A DNA stretch of 64,000 nt. It comes from Accumulibacter jenkinsii (GTDB lineage Bacteria; Pseudomonadota; Gammaproteobacteria; Burkholderiales; Rhodocyclaceae). Made by a program: the position numbers and the translations under genes. Where the stretch lies: contig JAZKUF010000001.1 of the NCBI GenBank assembly GCA_036625225.1, forward strand, positions 558,001 to 622,000, written 5' to 3'. The notes under the pieces were generated by a model, which saw only the letters and a program-made list of their open reading frames with translations, ran no database searches and was not told where the DNA came from. Shown here piece after piece: positions 8,710 to 16,584 of this stretch (its first letter is position 1; each line of letters begins with the position of its first letter).

Positions 8710-10464
8710 ATGAGTAAGCAACTCTATGCACTGGGCGACAGACCTCCCTTGGGCGACGTCCCGGAAAAAATGAATGCGTGGTTGATCCGGGCGGATCGTT
8801 TTGGCAAGCCGACGGACGCTTTTCAGAAGGAAGTCGTGAATACCCCGTCGATCGCCGCCGACGAAGTCCTGGTGATGGTGATGGCAGCGGGAATCAACTA
8901 CAACAACGTCTGGGCGGGTCTGGGGATCCCCGTCAACGTCATCGCCGCACGCAACAAGGCCGGCGAACCCGAAGACTTTCACATCGGCGGCAGCGATGCT
9001 TCAGGTATCGTCTACGCGGTCGGCAAGGACGTGACAAACGTCAAGGTGGGCGACGAAGTGGTCATGCATTGCGGTCAATGGAACCGCAATTGCGAATGGG
9101 TCAACAACGGTGGCGATCCGATGTACTCGCCCTCTTTCAAAATCTGGGGTTACGAAACCAATTATGGCAGCTTTGCCCAGTTCACCAAGGTGCAGGGCCA
9201 GCAGTGCATGCCCAAACCCCGGCACATGACCTGGGAAGAATCCGCGGCCTATACGCTGGTCGCCGCCACCGCCTGGCGGATGCTGCATGGCTGGGGCGCC
9301 AACGCCATCAAAAAGGGAGACGTGGCGCTGATCTGGGGGGGTGCCGGCGGCCTCGGTTCGATGGCGATCCAGATCGCCAAGGCAGTCGGCGCGACCTCCG
9401 TGGCGATGGTGTCCGGCGAGGACAAGTTCGATTACTGCATGAAGCTGGGGGCGAAAGGCTGCATCAACCGCAACGACTTCGATCACTGGGGAATGTTGCC
9501 GCACTGGAAGGACAACGCGGGCTACGCCAAGTGGCTGAAGGGCGTGCGCTCGTTCGGCGCCAGGATCTGGGAGGTGCTGGGCGAGAAGCGGGCGCCGAAC
9601 ATCGTCTTCGAGCATCCCGGCGAAACGACCATCCCGGCCTCGATCTTCGTCTGCGAGACCGGCGGGATGGTGGTCGTTTGTGCCGGGACGACCGGCTACA
9701 ATGCGACCGTCGACCTGCGCTATCTGTGGATGCGCCAGAAACGCCTGCAAGGCTCGCATTTCGCCAATGACGTGCAGGCCAACCAGATGAACGAACTGGC
9801 GCTGAGTGGCCGGCTCGATCCCTGCATGTCGCGCGCCTTCACCTACGCAGAATTGCCGATTGCCCATCAGCTGATGCACGACAACCAACACCCGCACGGC
9901 AACATGTCGGTGCTGATCGGTGCCGCCGATTTCGGTCTCGGCGCCAGCGCCAGATCACCCGTGACCCTGGTGCACCCGACACTGCCCAAGGGTGATGTCC
10001 ATACCACGCCAGCGCCTTACCCCATGTCCACCCCGCTGCCGGGCATCGCCGAAGGCGAGCCGATCACCATCGCCGACGACGGCACCAGGGTTCGCGATCT
10101 GATGCATCATGGCATCATTTCCTGTACGCCCGACCATACCGTCGCCACGGTGGCCAGGATCATGGTCGACGAGGAAATCCACGCGGTGGTGGTCATGGAT
10201 GACCAGGGCCAGGCGGTCGGTGTCGTCTCGCAGACCGACATGGTGCTCGCCCGGCAGGGTCGCACACCGGATCAGGCACGGTCGCTGCGGGCCGCCGAGA
10301 TCATGACGCCGGGCTGCGCGACCTGCGACGCGGATCTCCTGTTGAGCGATGCAGTGAGCCTGATGACGAGCCGCCGGATGCATCGCCTGGTGGTGACCGA
10401 AAAGGACCAGCCGGTGGGCGTCATCTCGATGACTGACGTGGTGCGCAAGATCATCGGCGCCTAA
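8710..10464 (+). CDS. ccr: Crotonyl-CoA carboxylase/reductase with C-terminal CBS-domain pair
   Basis: 584 residues. Residues 1 to about 410 are a medium-chain reductase of the crotonyl-CoA carboxylase/reductase type: NYNNVWAGLG (family Asn near CO2), WGYET (usually WGFET; the Glu is kept), GGAGGLGSMAIQIAKAVGA (NADPH fold) and GSHFAND (family His). It would reductively carboxylate crotonyl-CoA to ethylmalonyl-CoA using NADPH. A Pro-rich linker (about 410-455) leads into two CBS modules: VRDLMHHGIISCTPDHTV with VGVVSQTDMVLAR (461-520) and AAEIMTPGCATC with PVGVISMTDVVRKI (528-584). CBS pairs usually sense adenylates, so allosteric control is a reasonable guess. The usual enzyme ends near residue 430-450. 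ATG 8710 follows AGATAGGAG; a clear terminator follows. Confidence 0.92.
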   Translation: MSKQLYALGDRPPLGDVPEKMNAWLIRADRFGKPTDAFQKEVVNTPSIAADEVLVMVMAAGINYNNVWAGLGIPVNVIAARNKAGEPEDFHIGGSDASGIVYAVGKDVTNVKVGDEVVMHCGQWNRNCEWVNNGGDPMYSPSFKIWGYETNYGSFAQFTKVQGQQCMPKPRHMTWEESAAYTLVAATAWRMLHGWGANAIKKGDVALIWGGAGGLGSMAIQIAKAVGATSVAMVSGEDKFDYCMKLGAKGCINRNDFDHWGMLPHWKDNAGYAKWLKGVRSFGARIWEVLGEKRAPNIVFEHPGETTIPASIFVCETGGMVVVCAGTTGYNATVDLRYLWMRQKRLQGSHFANDVQANQMNELALSGRLDPCMSRAFTYAELPIAHQLMHDNQHPHGNMSVLIGAADFGLGASARSPVTLVHPTLPKGDVHTTPAPYPMSTPLPGIAEGEPITIADDGTRVRDLMHHGIISCTPDHTVATVARIMVDEEIHAVVVMDDQGQAVGVVSQTDMVLARQGRTPDQARSLRAAEIMTPGCATCDADLLLSDAVSLMTSRRMHRLVVTEKDQPVGVISMTDVVRKIIGA

Positions 10465-10518
10465 CCTCTTCCCGCCTGTCGCTCCCCCCGCCTTGCCCCG
10501 GCGGCGGGGAATTATGGC

Positions 10519-10560
10519 CCCCTTCTCGTCCTTCGTCTTTCGGGATGGAGAAGGGGTTTT
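10519..10560 (+). terminator. Intrinsic terminator after ccr
   Basis: CCCCTTCTC at 10519-10527 pairs with GAGAAGGGG at 10548-10556, followed by TTTT. It separates the 1247-10464 operon from the oxidoreductase gene starting at 10585. Confidence 0.7.
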
Positions 10561-10584
10561 GCTGTATCGGAGAGAATCCTTGCC

Positions 10585-11562
10585 ATGCAGGCCATCGTCT
10601 GCCATGAATTCAGCGGTCCGGCGGCGTTGCGGCTGGAGGAACTGCCGCCACCCCGTCCCGGTGCCGGCCAGGTGCGTATCCGGGTCCGCGCCTGTGGCGT
10701 CAATTTTGCCGATAGCCTGATCACCCGCGGCCAGTATCAGAAACAGCCACAACCGCCTTTCAGCCCCGGCTTCGAAGTCTCCGGCGAGGTGCTGGAACTG
10801 GGCGCTGGGGTAAGAACCGTTGCCGTCGGCGAGCGGGTGATCGCCATCACTGCCCAGGGGGGTTATGCCGAGGAGGTCATCGCCGAGGGGAACTGCTGTG
10901 TGGTGATGCCGGCAGCGATGTCCTGGCAACAGGGCGCAGCCTTGCCTGTGGTTTTCGGCACTTCGCATGTCGCCCTGTCGCACCGTGCCCGCTTACAGGT
11001 CGGGGAGACGCTGCTGGTGCATGGCGCCGCCGGCGGGGTTGGCCTCTCGGCCGTTGCCATCGGCAAGAAAATGGGGGCAAGCGTCATCGCCACGGCCAAG
11101 GGCGCCGGGAAACTGCAGGTAGCCAGCGAGCACGGCGCCGATCATCTGATTGATACGAGTCGAGAAGACCTGCGTAGGCGAATCCGGGAACTCACCGCGG
11201 GTCGCGGGGCGGACGTGGTGTACGATCCGGTGGGCGGCGAGTCATTCGCCGCATCGCTCGGCAGCATCGCTTTCGAAGGGCGGCTCCTGGTGATTGGTTT
11301 TGCCAGCGGCCGCGTGCCGCAGATTCCCGCCAATCACCTGCTGGTCAAGAATGTGGACGTGATCGGTCTGAACTGGCCGGCCTATGCCGAATTGAATCCA
11401 CGGGTAATGACCGGCAGTTTCCGGACGCTGATTCAATGGTATCTGGACGGCGTGATAAAGCCCCATGTCTCGGCGATCTATCCCCTCGCACAGGTAGCCG
11501 ATGCAATCGATCAGGTGGCGAGCCGCAGGTCAACGGGTAAAGTCGTCATTGCCATCGATTAA
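10585..11562 (+). CDS. Zinc-independent NADPH:quinone oxidoreductase-like MDR protein
   Basis: 325 residues of the medium-chain reductase superfamily, quinone oxidoreductase branch: CGVNFADSLITRGQYQ near the N terminus, a nucleotide-binding LVHGAAGGVGLSAVAIGKKMGA and VYDPVGGESF, and no structural-zinc cysteines. Members reduce quinones or act on acyl/enoyl substrates (acryloyl-CoA-type reductases are relatives). Its position right after ccr hints at a role in short-chain acyl-CoA or redox metabolism, but the substrate cannot be read from the sequence. It is 120 bases beyond ccr and separated from it by the terminator. Confidence 0.8.
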   Translation: MQAIVCHEFSGPAALRLEELPPPRPGAGQVRIRVRACGVNFADSLITRGQYQKQPQPPFSPGFEVSGEVLELGAGVRTVAVGERVIAITAQGGYAEEVIAEGNCCVVMPAAMSWQQGAALPVVFGTSHVALSHRARLQVGETLLVHGAAGGVGLSAVAIGKKMGASVIATAKGAGKLQVASEHGADHLIDTSREDLRRRIRELTAGRGADVVYDPVGGESFAASLGSIAFEGRLLVIGFASGRVPQIPANHLLVKNVDVIGLNWPAYAELNPRVMTGSFRTLIQWYLDGVIKPHVSAIYPLAQVADAIDQVASRRSTGKVVIAID

Positions 11563-11629
11563 GCCGAATCGATGATCCGTGAACCGTCCTTCCTCGAACA
11601 TGTGCAGATTTTCACATCGTCCTGGACGG

Positions 11630-11658
11630 TTGACGAAAATGGAGTCGTCAAGGATACT
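11630..11658 (+). promoter_or_regulatory. Sigma-70-like promoter with a dyad in the spacer
   Basis: TTGACG (11630-11635), a 17-base spacer and GATACT (11653-11658) form a plausible promoter about 150 bases upstream of the MaoC-type gene. The inverted repeat TGACGA-N8-TCGTCA (11631-11650) overlaps the -35 edge and the spacer, a common operator position. The regulator is unknown. Confidence 0.4.
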
Positions 11659-11809
11659 TGTACCTGTTCGGTTCGGGTTTTGATCCGCAGGAGCTTAACT
11701 CCTCCCGATATCCCGAAGCCTTCGAAAAAATGAAGTGGCGCCGGCAGAATGAAGCGCCGCTTTCCGGATGCGGCCATTTCCGCTTTGATGATTATCAGAA
11801 AGGATTTTG

Positions 11810-12259
11810 ATGAATCCCCAGAATGGTTACGATATCGAAGATTTATCGGTCGGCATGAGCGCGGAAATCGCCAAGACCATTACCGATGCAGACCTCGTGC
11901 TGTTTGCCGGCGTCTCCACGGACGTCAATGCGGTTCATATGGATGAAGACTTCGCCAAGACCACGATGTTTGGTGGCCGGATCGCGCATGGCATGTTGTC
12001 CGCAAGCCTGATTTCCGCGGTGCTTGGTAATCGTTTACCCGGCCCCGGGGTGATTTACATGAACCAGTCCTTGCGCTTCCGCGCGCCGGTCCGTCCCGGC
12101 GACACCGTTCATGCCCGGGTGACGGTCAAGGAAGTGATCGCAGAAAAGTGCCGGGTGGTCCTTGATACCGTGTGCACGGTCGGCGGCAAGGTGGTGATCG
12201 ATGGCGAAGCGACCTTGATGCCGACTTCACGGCAGAAGCGCGAGGCGGCCGACAAGTAG
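11810..12259 (+). CDS. phaJ: MaoC-family (R)-specific enoyl-CoA hydratase, PhaJ-like
   Basis: 149 residues forming one hot-dog domain with the hydratase-2 signature: VSTDVNAVHMDEDFAKTT, in which Asp and His (DxxxxH, about residues 41-46) are the catalytic pair, followed by RIAHGMLSASLISAVLG. Such enzymes interconvert crotonyl-CoA and (R)-3-hydroxybutyryl-CoA, linking PHA and fatty acid metabolism to the crotonyl-CoA consumed by the carboxylase/reductase upstream. ATG 11810 has AAAGGA at good distance; an in-frame TTG directly before it is unlikely. The gene lies 54 bases before etfB. The stereospecific role is inferred from family and context. Confidence 0.8.
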   Translation: MNPQNGYDIEDLSVGMSAEIAKTITDADLVLFAGVSTDVNAVHMDEDFAKTTMFGGRIAHGMLSASLISAVLGNRLPGPGVIYMNQSLRFRAPVRPGDTVHARVTVKEVIAEKCRVVLDTVCTVGGKVVIDGEATLMPTSRQKREAADK

Positions 12260-12313
12260 GTTTCGCGGCGATACCCGGCGGGTGCCAGCCAATCGTACTG
12301 CAGGGAGAGAAAA

Positions 12314-13063
12314 TTGAAAATCCTCGTTCCAGTCAAGCGCGTCGTCGATTACAACGTCAAGGTGCGGATCAGGCCTGACGCGAGCGATGTCGACCTGGCC
12401 AACGTCAAGATGTCGATAAACCCCTTTGATGAAATCGCCGTCGAGGAGGCCGTCCGACTGAAGGAAGCCGGGGTCGTCAGCGAAGTGATCGCGGTCTCGG
12501 CCGGGACGGCCAGTTGCCAGGAGACGCTGCGCACGGCAATGGCCATCGGCGCTGATCGTGGCATCCTGATCCAGAGCGATGAGGCGTTGCAGCCGCTGGC
12601 CGTGGCCAGGCTGCTCAAGGCGGTGTGCGACAAGGAACAACCGCAGATCGTCCTCTGCGGCAAACAGGCGATCGACGACGACGCCAATCAGACCGGACAG
12701 ATGCTGGCCGGCCTGATGAACTGGCCGCAGGCAACCTTTGCTTCCAGAGTCGTCGTCAGCGGCCAGCAGGCGACGGTGACACGCGAAATCGACGCCGGCC
12801 TGGAGATCGTCGAAGTGGCGCTGCCCGCAGTGCTGACAGCGGATCTGCGCCTCAACGAGCCGCGCTATGCAACGCTGCCGAACATCATGAAGGCCAAGCG
12901 CAAACCGCTCGAAACGACCACCCCGGCAGCCCTCGGGGTCGATGTCGCGCCGCGCCTGAAGATCCTCAGGGTGGCCGAACCGGCAAAGCGGACGGCCGGC
13001 GTCAGGGTGGCGGATGCCGCCGATCTGGTGATGAAACTCAGGACCGAAGCAAAGGTGATCTGA
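12314..13063 (+). CDS. etfB: Electron transfer flavoprotein beta subunit
   Basis: 249 residues beginning MKILVPVKRVVDYNVKVRI, the standard EtfB N terminus, with GKQAIDDDANQTGQMLAGLM (AMP/nucleotide region) and the LNEPRYATLPNIMKAKRK recognition-loop segment in which the conserved Leu contacts dehydrogenases. The start codon is TTG, preceded by CAGGGAGAG; no ATG gives a correct N terminus. EtfB pairs with EtfA, two bases downstream, to accept electrons from acyl-CoA dehydrogenases, probably including the methylsuccinyl-CoA dehydrogenase of this block. Confidence 0.95.
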   Translation: MKILVPVKRVVDYNVKVRIRPDASDVDLANVKMSINPFDEIAVEEAVRLKEAGVVSEVIAVSAGTASCQETLRTAMAIGADRGILIQSDEALQPLAVARLLKAVCDKEQPQIVLCGKQAIDDDANQTGQMLAGLMNWPQATFASRVVVSGQQATVTREIDAGLEIVEVALPAVLTADLRLNEPRYATLPNIMKAKRKPLETTTPAALGVDVAPRLKILRVAEPAKRTAGVRVADAADLVMKLRTEAKVI

Positions 13064-13065
13064 CC

Positions 13066-14001
13066 ATGGCCATTCTCGTCATTGCTGAACACGACCACAG
13101 TTCGCTCAAGGCGGCAACGCTCAACGCCGTCACCGCGGCGAGGAAAATCGCTGGCAACGATATCCACCTGCTGGTGGCCGGCAGCGCTTGCGCCGCGGCC
13201 GCAGCGGCAGCCGCGCGGGTGGCCGGGGTGAGCCGCGTGCTGGTCGCCGATGCGCCGCACTACGCCGATCAGTCGCCCGAAAACCTGGCGGCGCTGGTGG
13301 TCGCCCATGCCGCTGCCTATAGTCACCTGTTGGCTGCTGCCACCACCAGCGGCAAGAACTTCATGCCCCGCGTCGCCGCGCTGCTCGACGTGGCACAGAT
13401 CTCCGAGATCGTCGCCGTGCTTTCCGCCGACACCTTCGCCCGTCCGATCTATGCCGGCAACGTCATCGCCACGGTCCAGTCAGCCGATCCGGTCAAGGTG
13501 ATCACCGTCCGCACGACGGCTTTCGAAGCGGCCACCGAGGGAGGCAGCGCGCCCATCGAGAAACTGCCTGTCGGCCCTGATCTCGCGCAAAGCAAAGTGA
13601 TCGGTCGTGAGCTCAGCCAGTCGGCACGTCCCGAACTCACTGCCGCCAAAGTGATCGTTTCGGGGGGTCGCGGCATGGGCAGCGGCGACAATTTCCACCG
13701 CCTGCTCGAACCGCTGGCCGACAAGCTCGGCGCCGCCCTGGGCGCATCACGCGCCGCGGTCGATGCCGGTTATGTGCCGAACGACTACCAGGTCGGACAG
13801 ACGGGCAAGATCGTCGCGCCACAGCTCTACATCGCGGTCGGCATTTCGGGTGCGATCCAGCACCTGGCCGGAATGAAGGACAGCAAGGTCATCGTCGCGA
13901 TCAACAAGGATGCCGAAGCGCCGATCTTTCAGGTGGCTGATTACGGCCTGGTGGGCGACCTGTTCGAAATCCTGCCCGCGCTACAGGACGAACTCGGCTG
14001 A
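13066..14001 (+). CDS. etfA: Electron transfer flavoprotein alpha subunit
   Basis: 311 residues; the C-terminal FAD domain is clear from SGGRGMGSGDNF, ASRAAVDAGYVPNDYQVGQTG and YIAVGISGAIQHLAGM through AINKDAEAPIFQVADYGLVG. With EtfB it ferries electrons to the membrane quinone pool via ETF:quinone oxidoreductase, which is not in this window. ATG 13066 lies two bases after the etfB stop, so the pair is translationally linked. A longer upstream open frame in phase overlaps etfB and is not used. Confidence 0.95.
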   Translation: MAILVIAEHDHSSLKAATLNAVTAARKIAGNDIHLLVAGSACAAAAAAAARVAGVSRVLVADAPHYADQSPENLAALVVAHAAAYSHLLAAATTSGKNFMPRVAALLDVAQISEIVAVLSADTFARPIYAGNVIATVQSADPVKVITVRTTAFEAATEGGSAPIEKLPVGPDLAQSKVIGRELSQSARPELTAAKVIVSGGRGMGSGDNFHRLLEPLADKLGAALGASRAAVDAGYVPNDYQVGQTGKIVAPQLYIAVGISGAIQHLAGMKDSKVIVAINKDAEAPIFQVADYGLVGDLFEILPALQDELG

Positions 14002-14309
14002 ACAGCTGCGGCTGCGCACCCCCCGCATCACCTCAGGACGACCGGGCCAGTACCGAATCCTGAATGTTTCCTGCCGGCATGCCGTTGGTTGCCAGGGGCC
14101 TGCAGCAACACCGGTAGCGCGGCGCTCGCCGGCCTGACCCGCAGGCCGGCGCAGCCGGCGAATCAGCCATCGACACGCGCAGGGCGCGCCCAGACCGCCC
14201 TTGCCCCCTTCCCGCAGCGTTCGCCGACTTCCACGCAGGTGCTCAGGAGTCCGGGCGCTAATGGTACAATCCGCGCCTTATTTTCTATTTTCTGCTTTAG
14301 GAGACCGAT
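14002..14309. other. 308-bp gap between etfA and yajC with a hairpin and a -10-like box
   Basis: No gene is visible. GCCGGCCTG (14128-14136) and CAGGCCGGC (14142-14150) form a perfect 9-bp inverted repeat without a T run, possibly aiding termination after etfA. TACAAT at 14265-14270, about 40 bases before the yajC start, is a likely -10 element; its -35 partner is weak. AGGAG at 14298-14302 is the ribosome site of yajC. The presence of a dedicated promoter fits yajC-secDF being cut off from tgt. Confidence 0.5.
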
Positions 14310-14636
14310 GTGCTGATCAGCACCGCCCACGCCCAACAAGCCGCTGCCGCCGATCCAATGGGTGGCTTCATGCAGTTGCTGCCGATCATTCTGATGTTCG
14401 TCGTCCTCTACTTCCTGATGATCCGGCCGCAGATGAAGCGCGCCAAGGAACACAAGGCGCTCATCGAAGGCCTCGCCCGGGGCGATGAGGTGGTCACGGG
14501 GGGCGGCGTGGCCGGTCGCATCACGCGCGTCGGCGACCACTTCATCAGCATCGAAGTCGCCGACAACGTCGAAGTGCAGGTGCAGAAGCAGGCGATTACC
14601 GTGCTTCTTCCCAAAGGCACCTTGAAAGCACTCTAA
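14310..14636 (+). CDS. yajC: Preprotein translocase accessory subunit YajC
   Basis: 108 residues. After an ISTAHAQ leader typical of YajC comes one membrane helix (LLPIILMFVVLYFLMI, about residues 23-38) and then a cytosolic YajC domain with RPQMKRAKEHKALIEGL and GDEVVTGGGVAGRI. YajC associates with SecDF and the SecYEG translocon. The start is GTG at 14310: the overlapping ATG at 14308 runs into a stop at its third codon, and AGGAG sits eight bases upstream of the GTG. It is the first gene of yajC-secD-secF. Confidence 0.95.
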   Translation: MLISTAHAQQAAAADPMGGFMQLLPIILMFVVLYFLMIRPQMKRAKEHKALIEGLARGDEVVTGGGVAGRITRVGDHFISIEVADNVEVQVQKQAITVLLPKGTLKAL

Positions 14637-14694
14637 CCTCATTGACGGGTGGCCTGCCCTCCCCGGCACCCGCACCCTCTGGCCGCAAGCATCC

Positions 14695-16572
14695 ATGAAT
14701 CGTTATCCGCTCTGGAAATATGTCATCGTCGCCGTCTCACTGCTGTTCGGCCTCGTGTACACCCTGCCGAACTTCTTTGGTGAATCGCCTGCGGTCCAGA
14801 TTTCCAGCGCCAAGGCGACTCTGAAGATCGACGATCGGACGCGAGAGCGCGTCATGACCGTCCTCCAGAGCGCGGCTATCGAGAGCAGCGGCATCTTCCT
14901 CGACAGCAACGGCGTCAAGGTCCGTCTACCGAGTACGGATTCCCAGCTCCAGGCGAAGGATCTGCTGGAGAAGCAGTTCAACCCTGACCCTAGTGACCCG
15001 CAGTATGTCGTCGCCCTCAACCTGTTGTCGAGTTCACCGCAATGGCTGACCCGCCTGCGCGCCCTGCCGATGTATCTCGGCCTCGATCTGCGCGGCGGGG
15101 TGCATTTCCTCCTCCAGGTGGACATGCAGGGCGCTCTGACCAAACGGCTGGACTCGATCGGCGCTGACCTGCGCAGTCTGCTGCGCGACAAGACGATCCG
15201 CCACGGCGGCATCGGCCGCGAGGGCGAGCGGGTGCTCATTCGCTTCCGTGACCCCGAAACGCGCAGCAAGGCGCGGAACCTTATCGAGGACAACCAGCCC
15301 GACCTGCTGCTGGCCGACCAGGGCGAAGGCGAAGACCTGCGGCTGGTCGGCACGCTCAAGCCCGAGGCGATGAAGCGAATCCAGGAGTTCGCAATCCGGC
15401 AGAACATGACGACGCTGAACAACCGGATCAACGAACTCGGTGTAGCCGAACCGGTGATCGCTCAGCAGGGTGCCGACCGCATCGTCGTCCAGTTGCCGGG
15501 CGTGCAGGACACGGCCAAGGCCAAGGACATTCTCGGCCGCACGGCGACGCTGGAAATCCGCATGGTCGAAGAATCCCCTGGCGCCCTCGAAGCAGCGCAG
15601 GCCGGTCAGCTGCCTTTCGGCACCGAACTCTACGTTGAACGTGACGGCCTGCCGCTTCTGGTCAGGAAGCAGGTGGTGCTGACCGGCGACCGTCTGACTG
15701 ACGCGCAGCCCGGTTTTGACACCCAGACCAACGAACCCGCGGTCCATCTGACGCTCGACTCGGCCGGAGCACGCATCTTCAAGGATGTCACGCGCGACAA
15801 TGTCGGCAAACGGATGGCTATCGTGCTGATCGAGAAAGGCAAGGGCGAAGTGGTCACGGCGCCCGTCATCCGGGCCGAGATCGGCGGCGGTCGTGTCCAG
15901 ATTTCCGGCCGCATGAGCACCATGGAAGCCAACGACACGGCACTGCTGCTGCGTGCCGGTTCGCTGGCCGCTCCGATGGACATCATCGAAGAGCGAACGA
16001 TTGGCCCCAGCCTCGGTGCCGAGAACATCCGCAAGGGCTTTCAATCGACCATGTGGGGTTTTGCCGCGATTGCCGTCTTCATGATCGCCTATTACCGGCT
16101 TTTCGGGCTGGTCTCGGTGATTGCCCTGGCCTCCAACCTGCTCCTCCTGGTTGCCCTGCTGTCGTTGCTGCAGGCCACCCTGACCCTGCCGGGAATCGCC
16201 GCCATCGCGCTTACGCTGGGCATGGCCATTGATGCCAACGTTCTGATAAACGAGCGCATCCGCGAGGAGTTGCGCAACGGTTCATCCCCGCAAGCGGCCA
16301 TCCACAGCGGCTACGAGCGCGCTTTCGGAACGATTTTCGACTCCAACATCACGACCCTGATTGCCGGCATTGCGCTGCTCATTTTTGGCTCGGGTCCGGT
16401 GCGTGGTTTTGCTGTGGTGCACTGTCTCGGGATTCTGACCTCCCTTTTCTCGGCTGTCGTCATCTCGCGCGCGATGATCAACCTGATCTACGGCGGTCGC
16501 CGAAAAATCGAGTCGCTGGCCATCGGTCAGGTCTGGAAACCCGCTGACACCACCGCTGCGGCAATCAAATAG
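14695..16572 (+). CDS. secD: Protein translocase subunit SecD
   Basis: 625 residues: a first membrane helix (about 9-27), a large periplasmic part including GLDLRGGVHFLLQVDM and a P1 head, then five membrane helices from about residue 450 with LTLGMAIDANVLINERIREE, the SecD TM4 motif whose Asp takes part in proton coupling. SecDF uses the proton motive force to complete export of preproteins through SecYEG. It lies 58 bases after yajC and 12 before secF. Length matches other proteobacterial SecD proteins. Confidence 0.97.
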   Translation: MNRYPLWKYVIVAVSLLFGLVYTLPNFFGESPAVQISSAKATLKIDDRTRERVMTVLQSAAIESSGIFLDSNGVKVRLPSTDSQLQAKDLLEKQFNPDPSDPQYVVALNLLSSSPQWLTRLRALPMYLGLDLRGGVHFLLQVDMQGALTKRLDSIGADLRSLLRDKTIRHGGIGREGERVLIRFRDPETRSKARNLIEDNQPDLLLADQGEGEDLRLVGTLKPEAMKRIQEFAIRQNMTTLNNRINELGVAEPVIAQQGADRIVVQLPGVQDTAKAKDILGRTATLEIRMVEESPGALEAAQAGQLPFGTELYVERDGLPLLVRKQVVLTGDRLTDAQPGFDTQTNEPAVHLTLDSAGARIFKDVTRDNVGKRMAIVLIEKGKGEVVTAPVIRAEIGGGRVQISGRMSTMEANDTALLLRAGSLAAPMDIIEERTIGPSLGAENIRKGFQSTMWGFAAIAVFMIAYYRLFGLVSVIALASNLLLLVALLSLLQATLTLPGIAAIALTLGMAIDANVLINERIREELRNGSSPQAAIHSGYERAFGTIFDSNITTLIAGIALLIFGSGPVRGFAVVHCLGILTSLFSAVVISRAMINLIYGGRRKIESLAIGQVWKPADTTAAAIK

Positions 16573-16584
16573 GGAAGCACGAAA

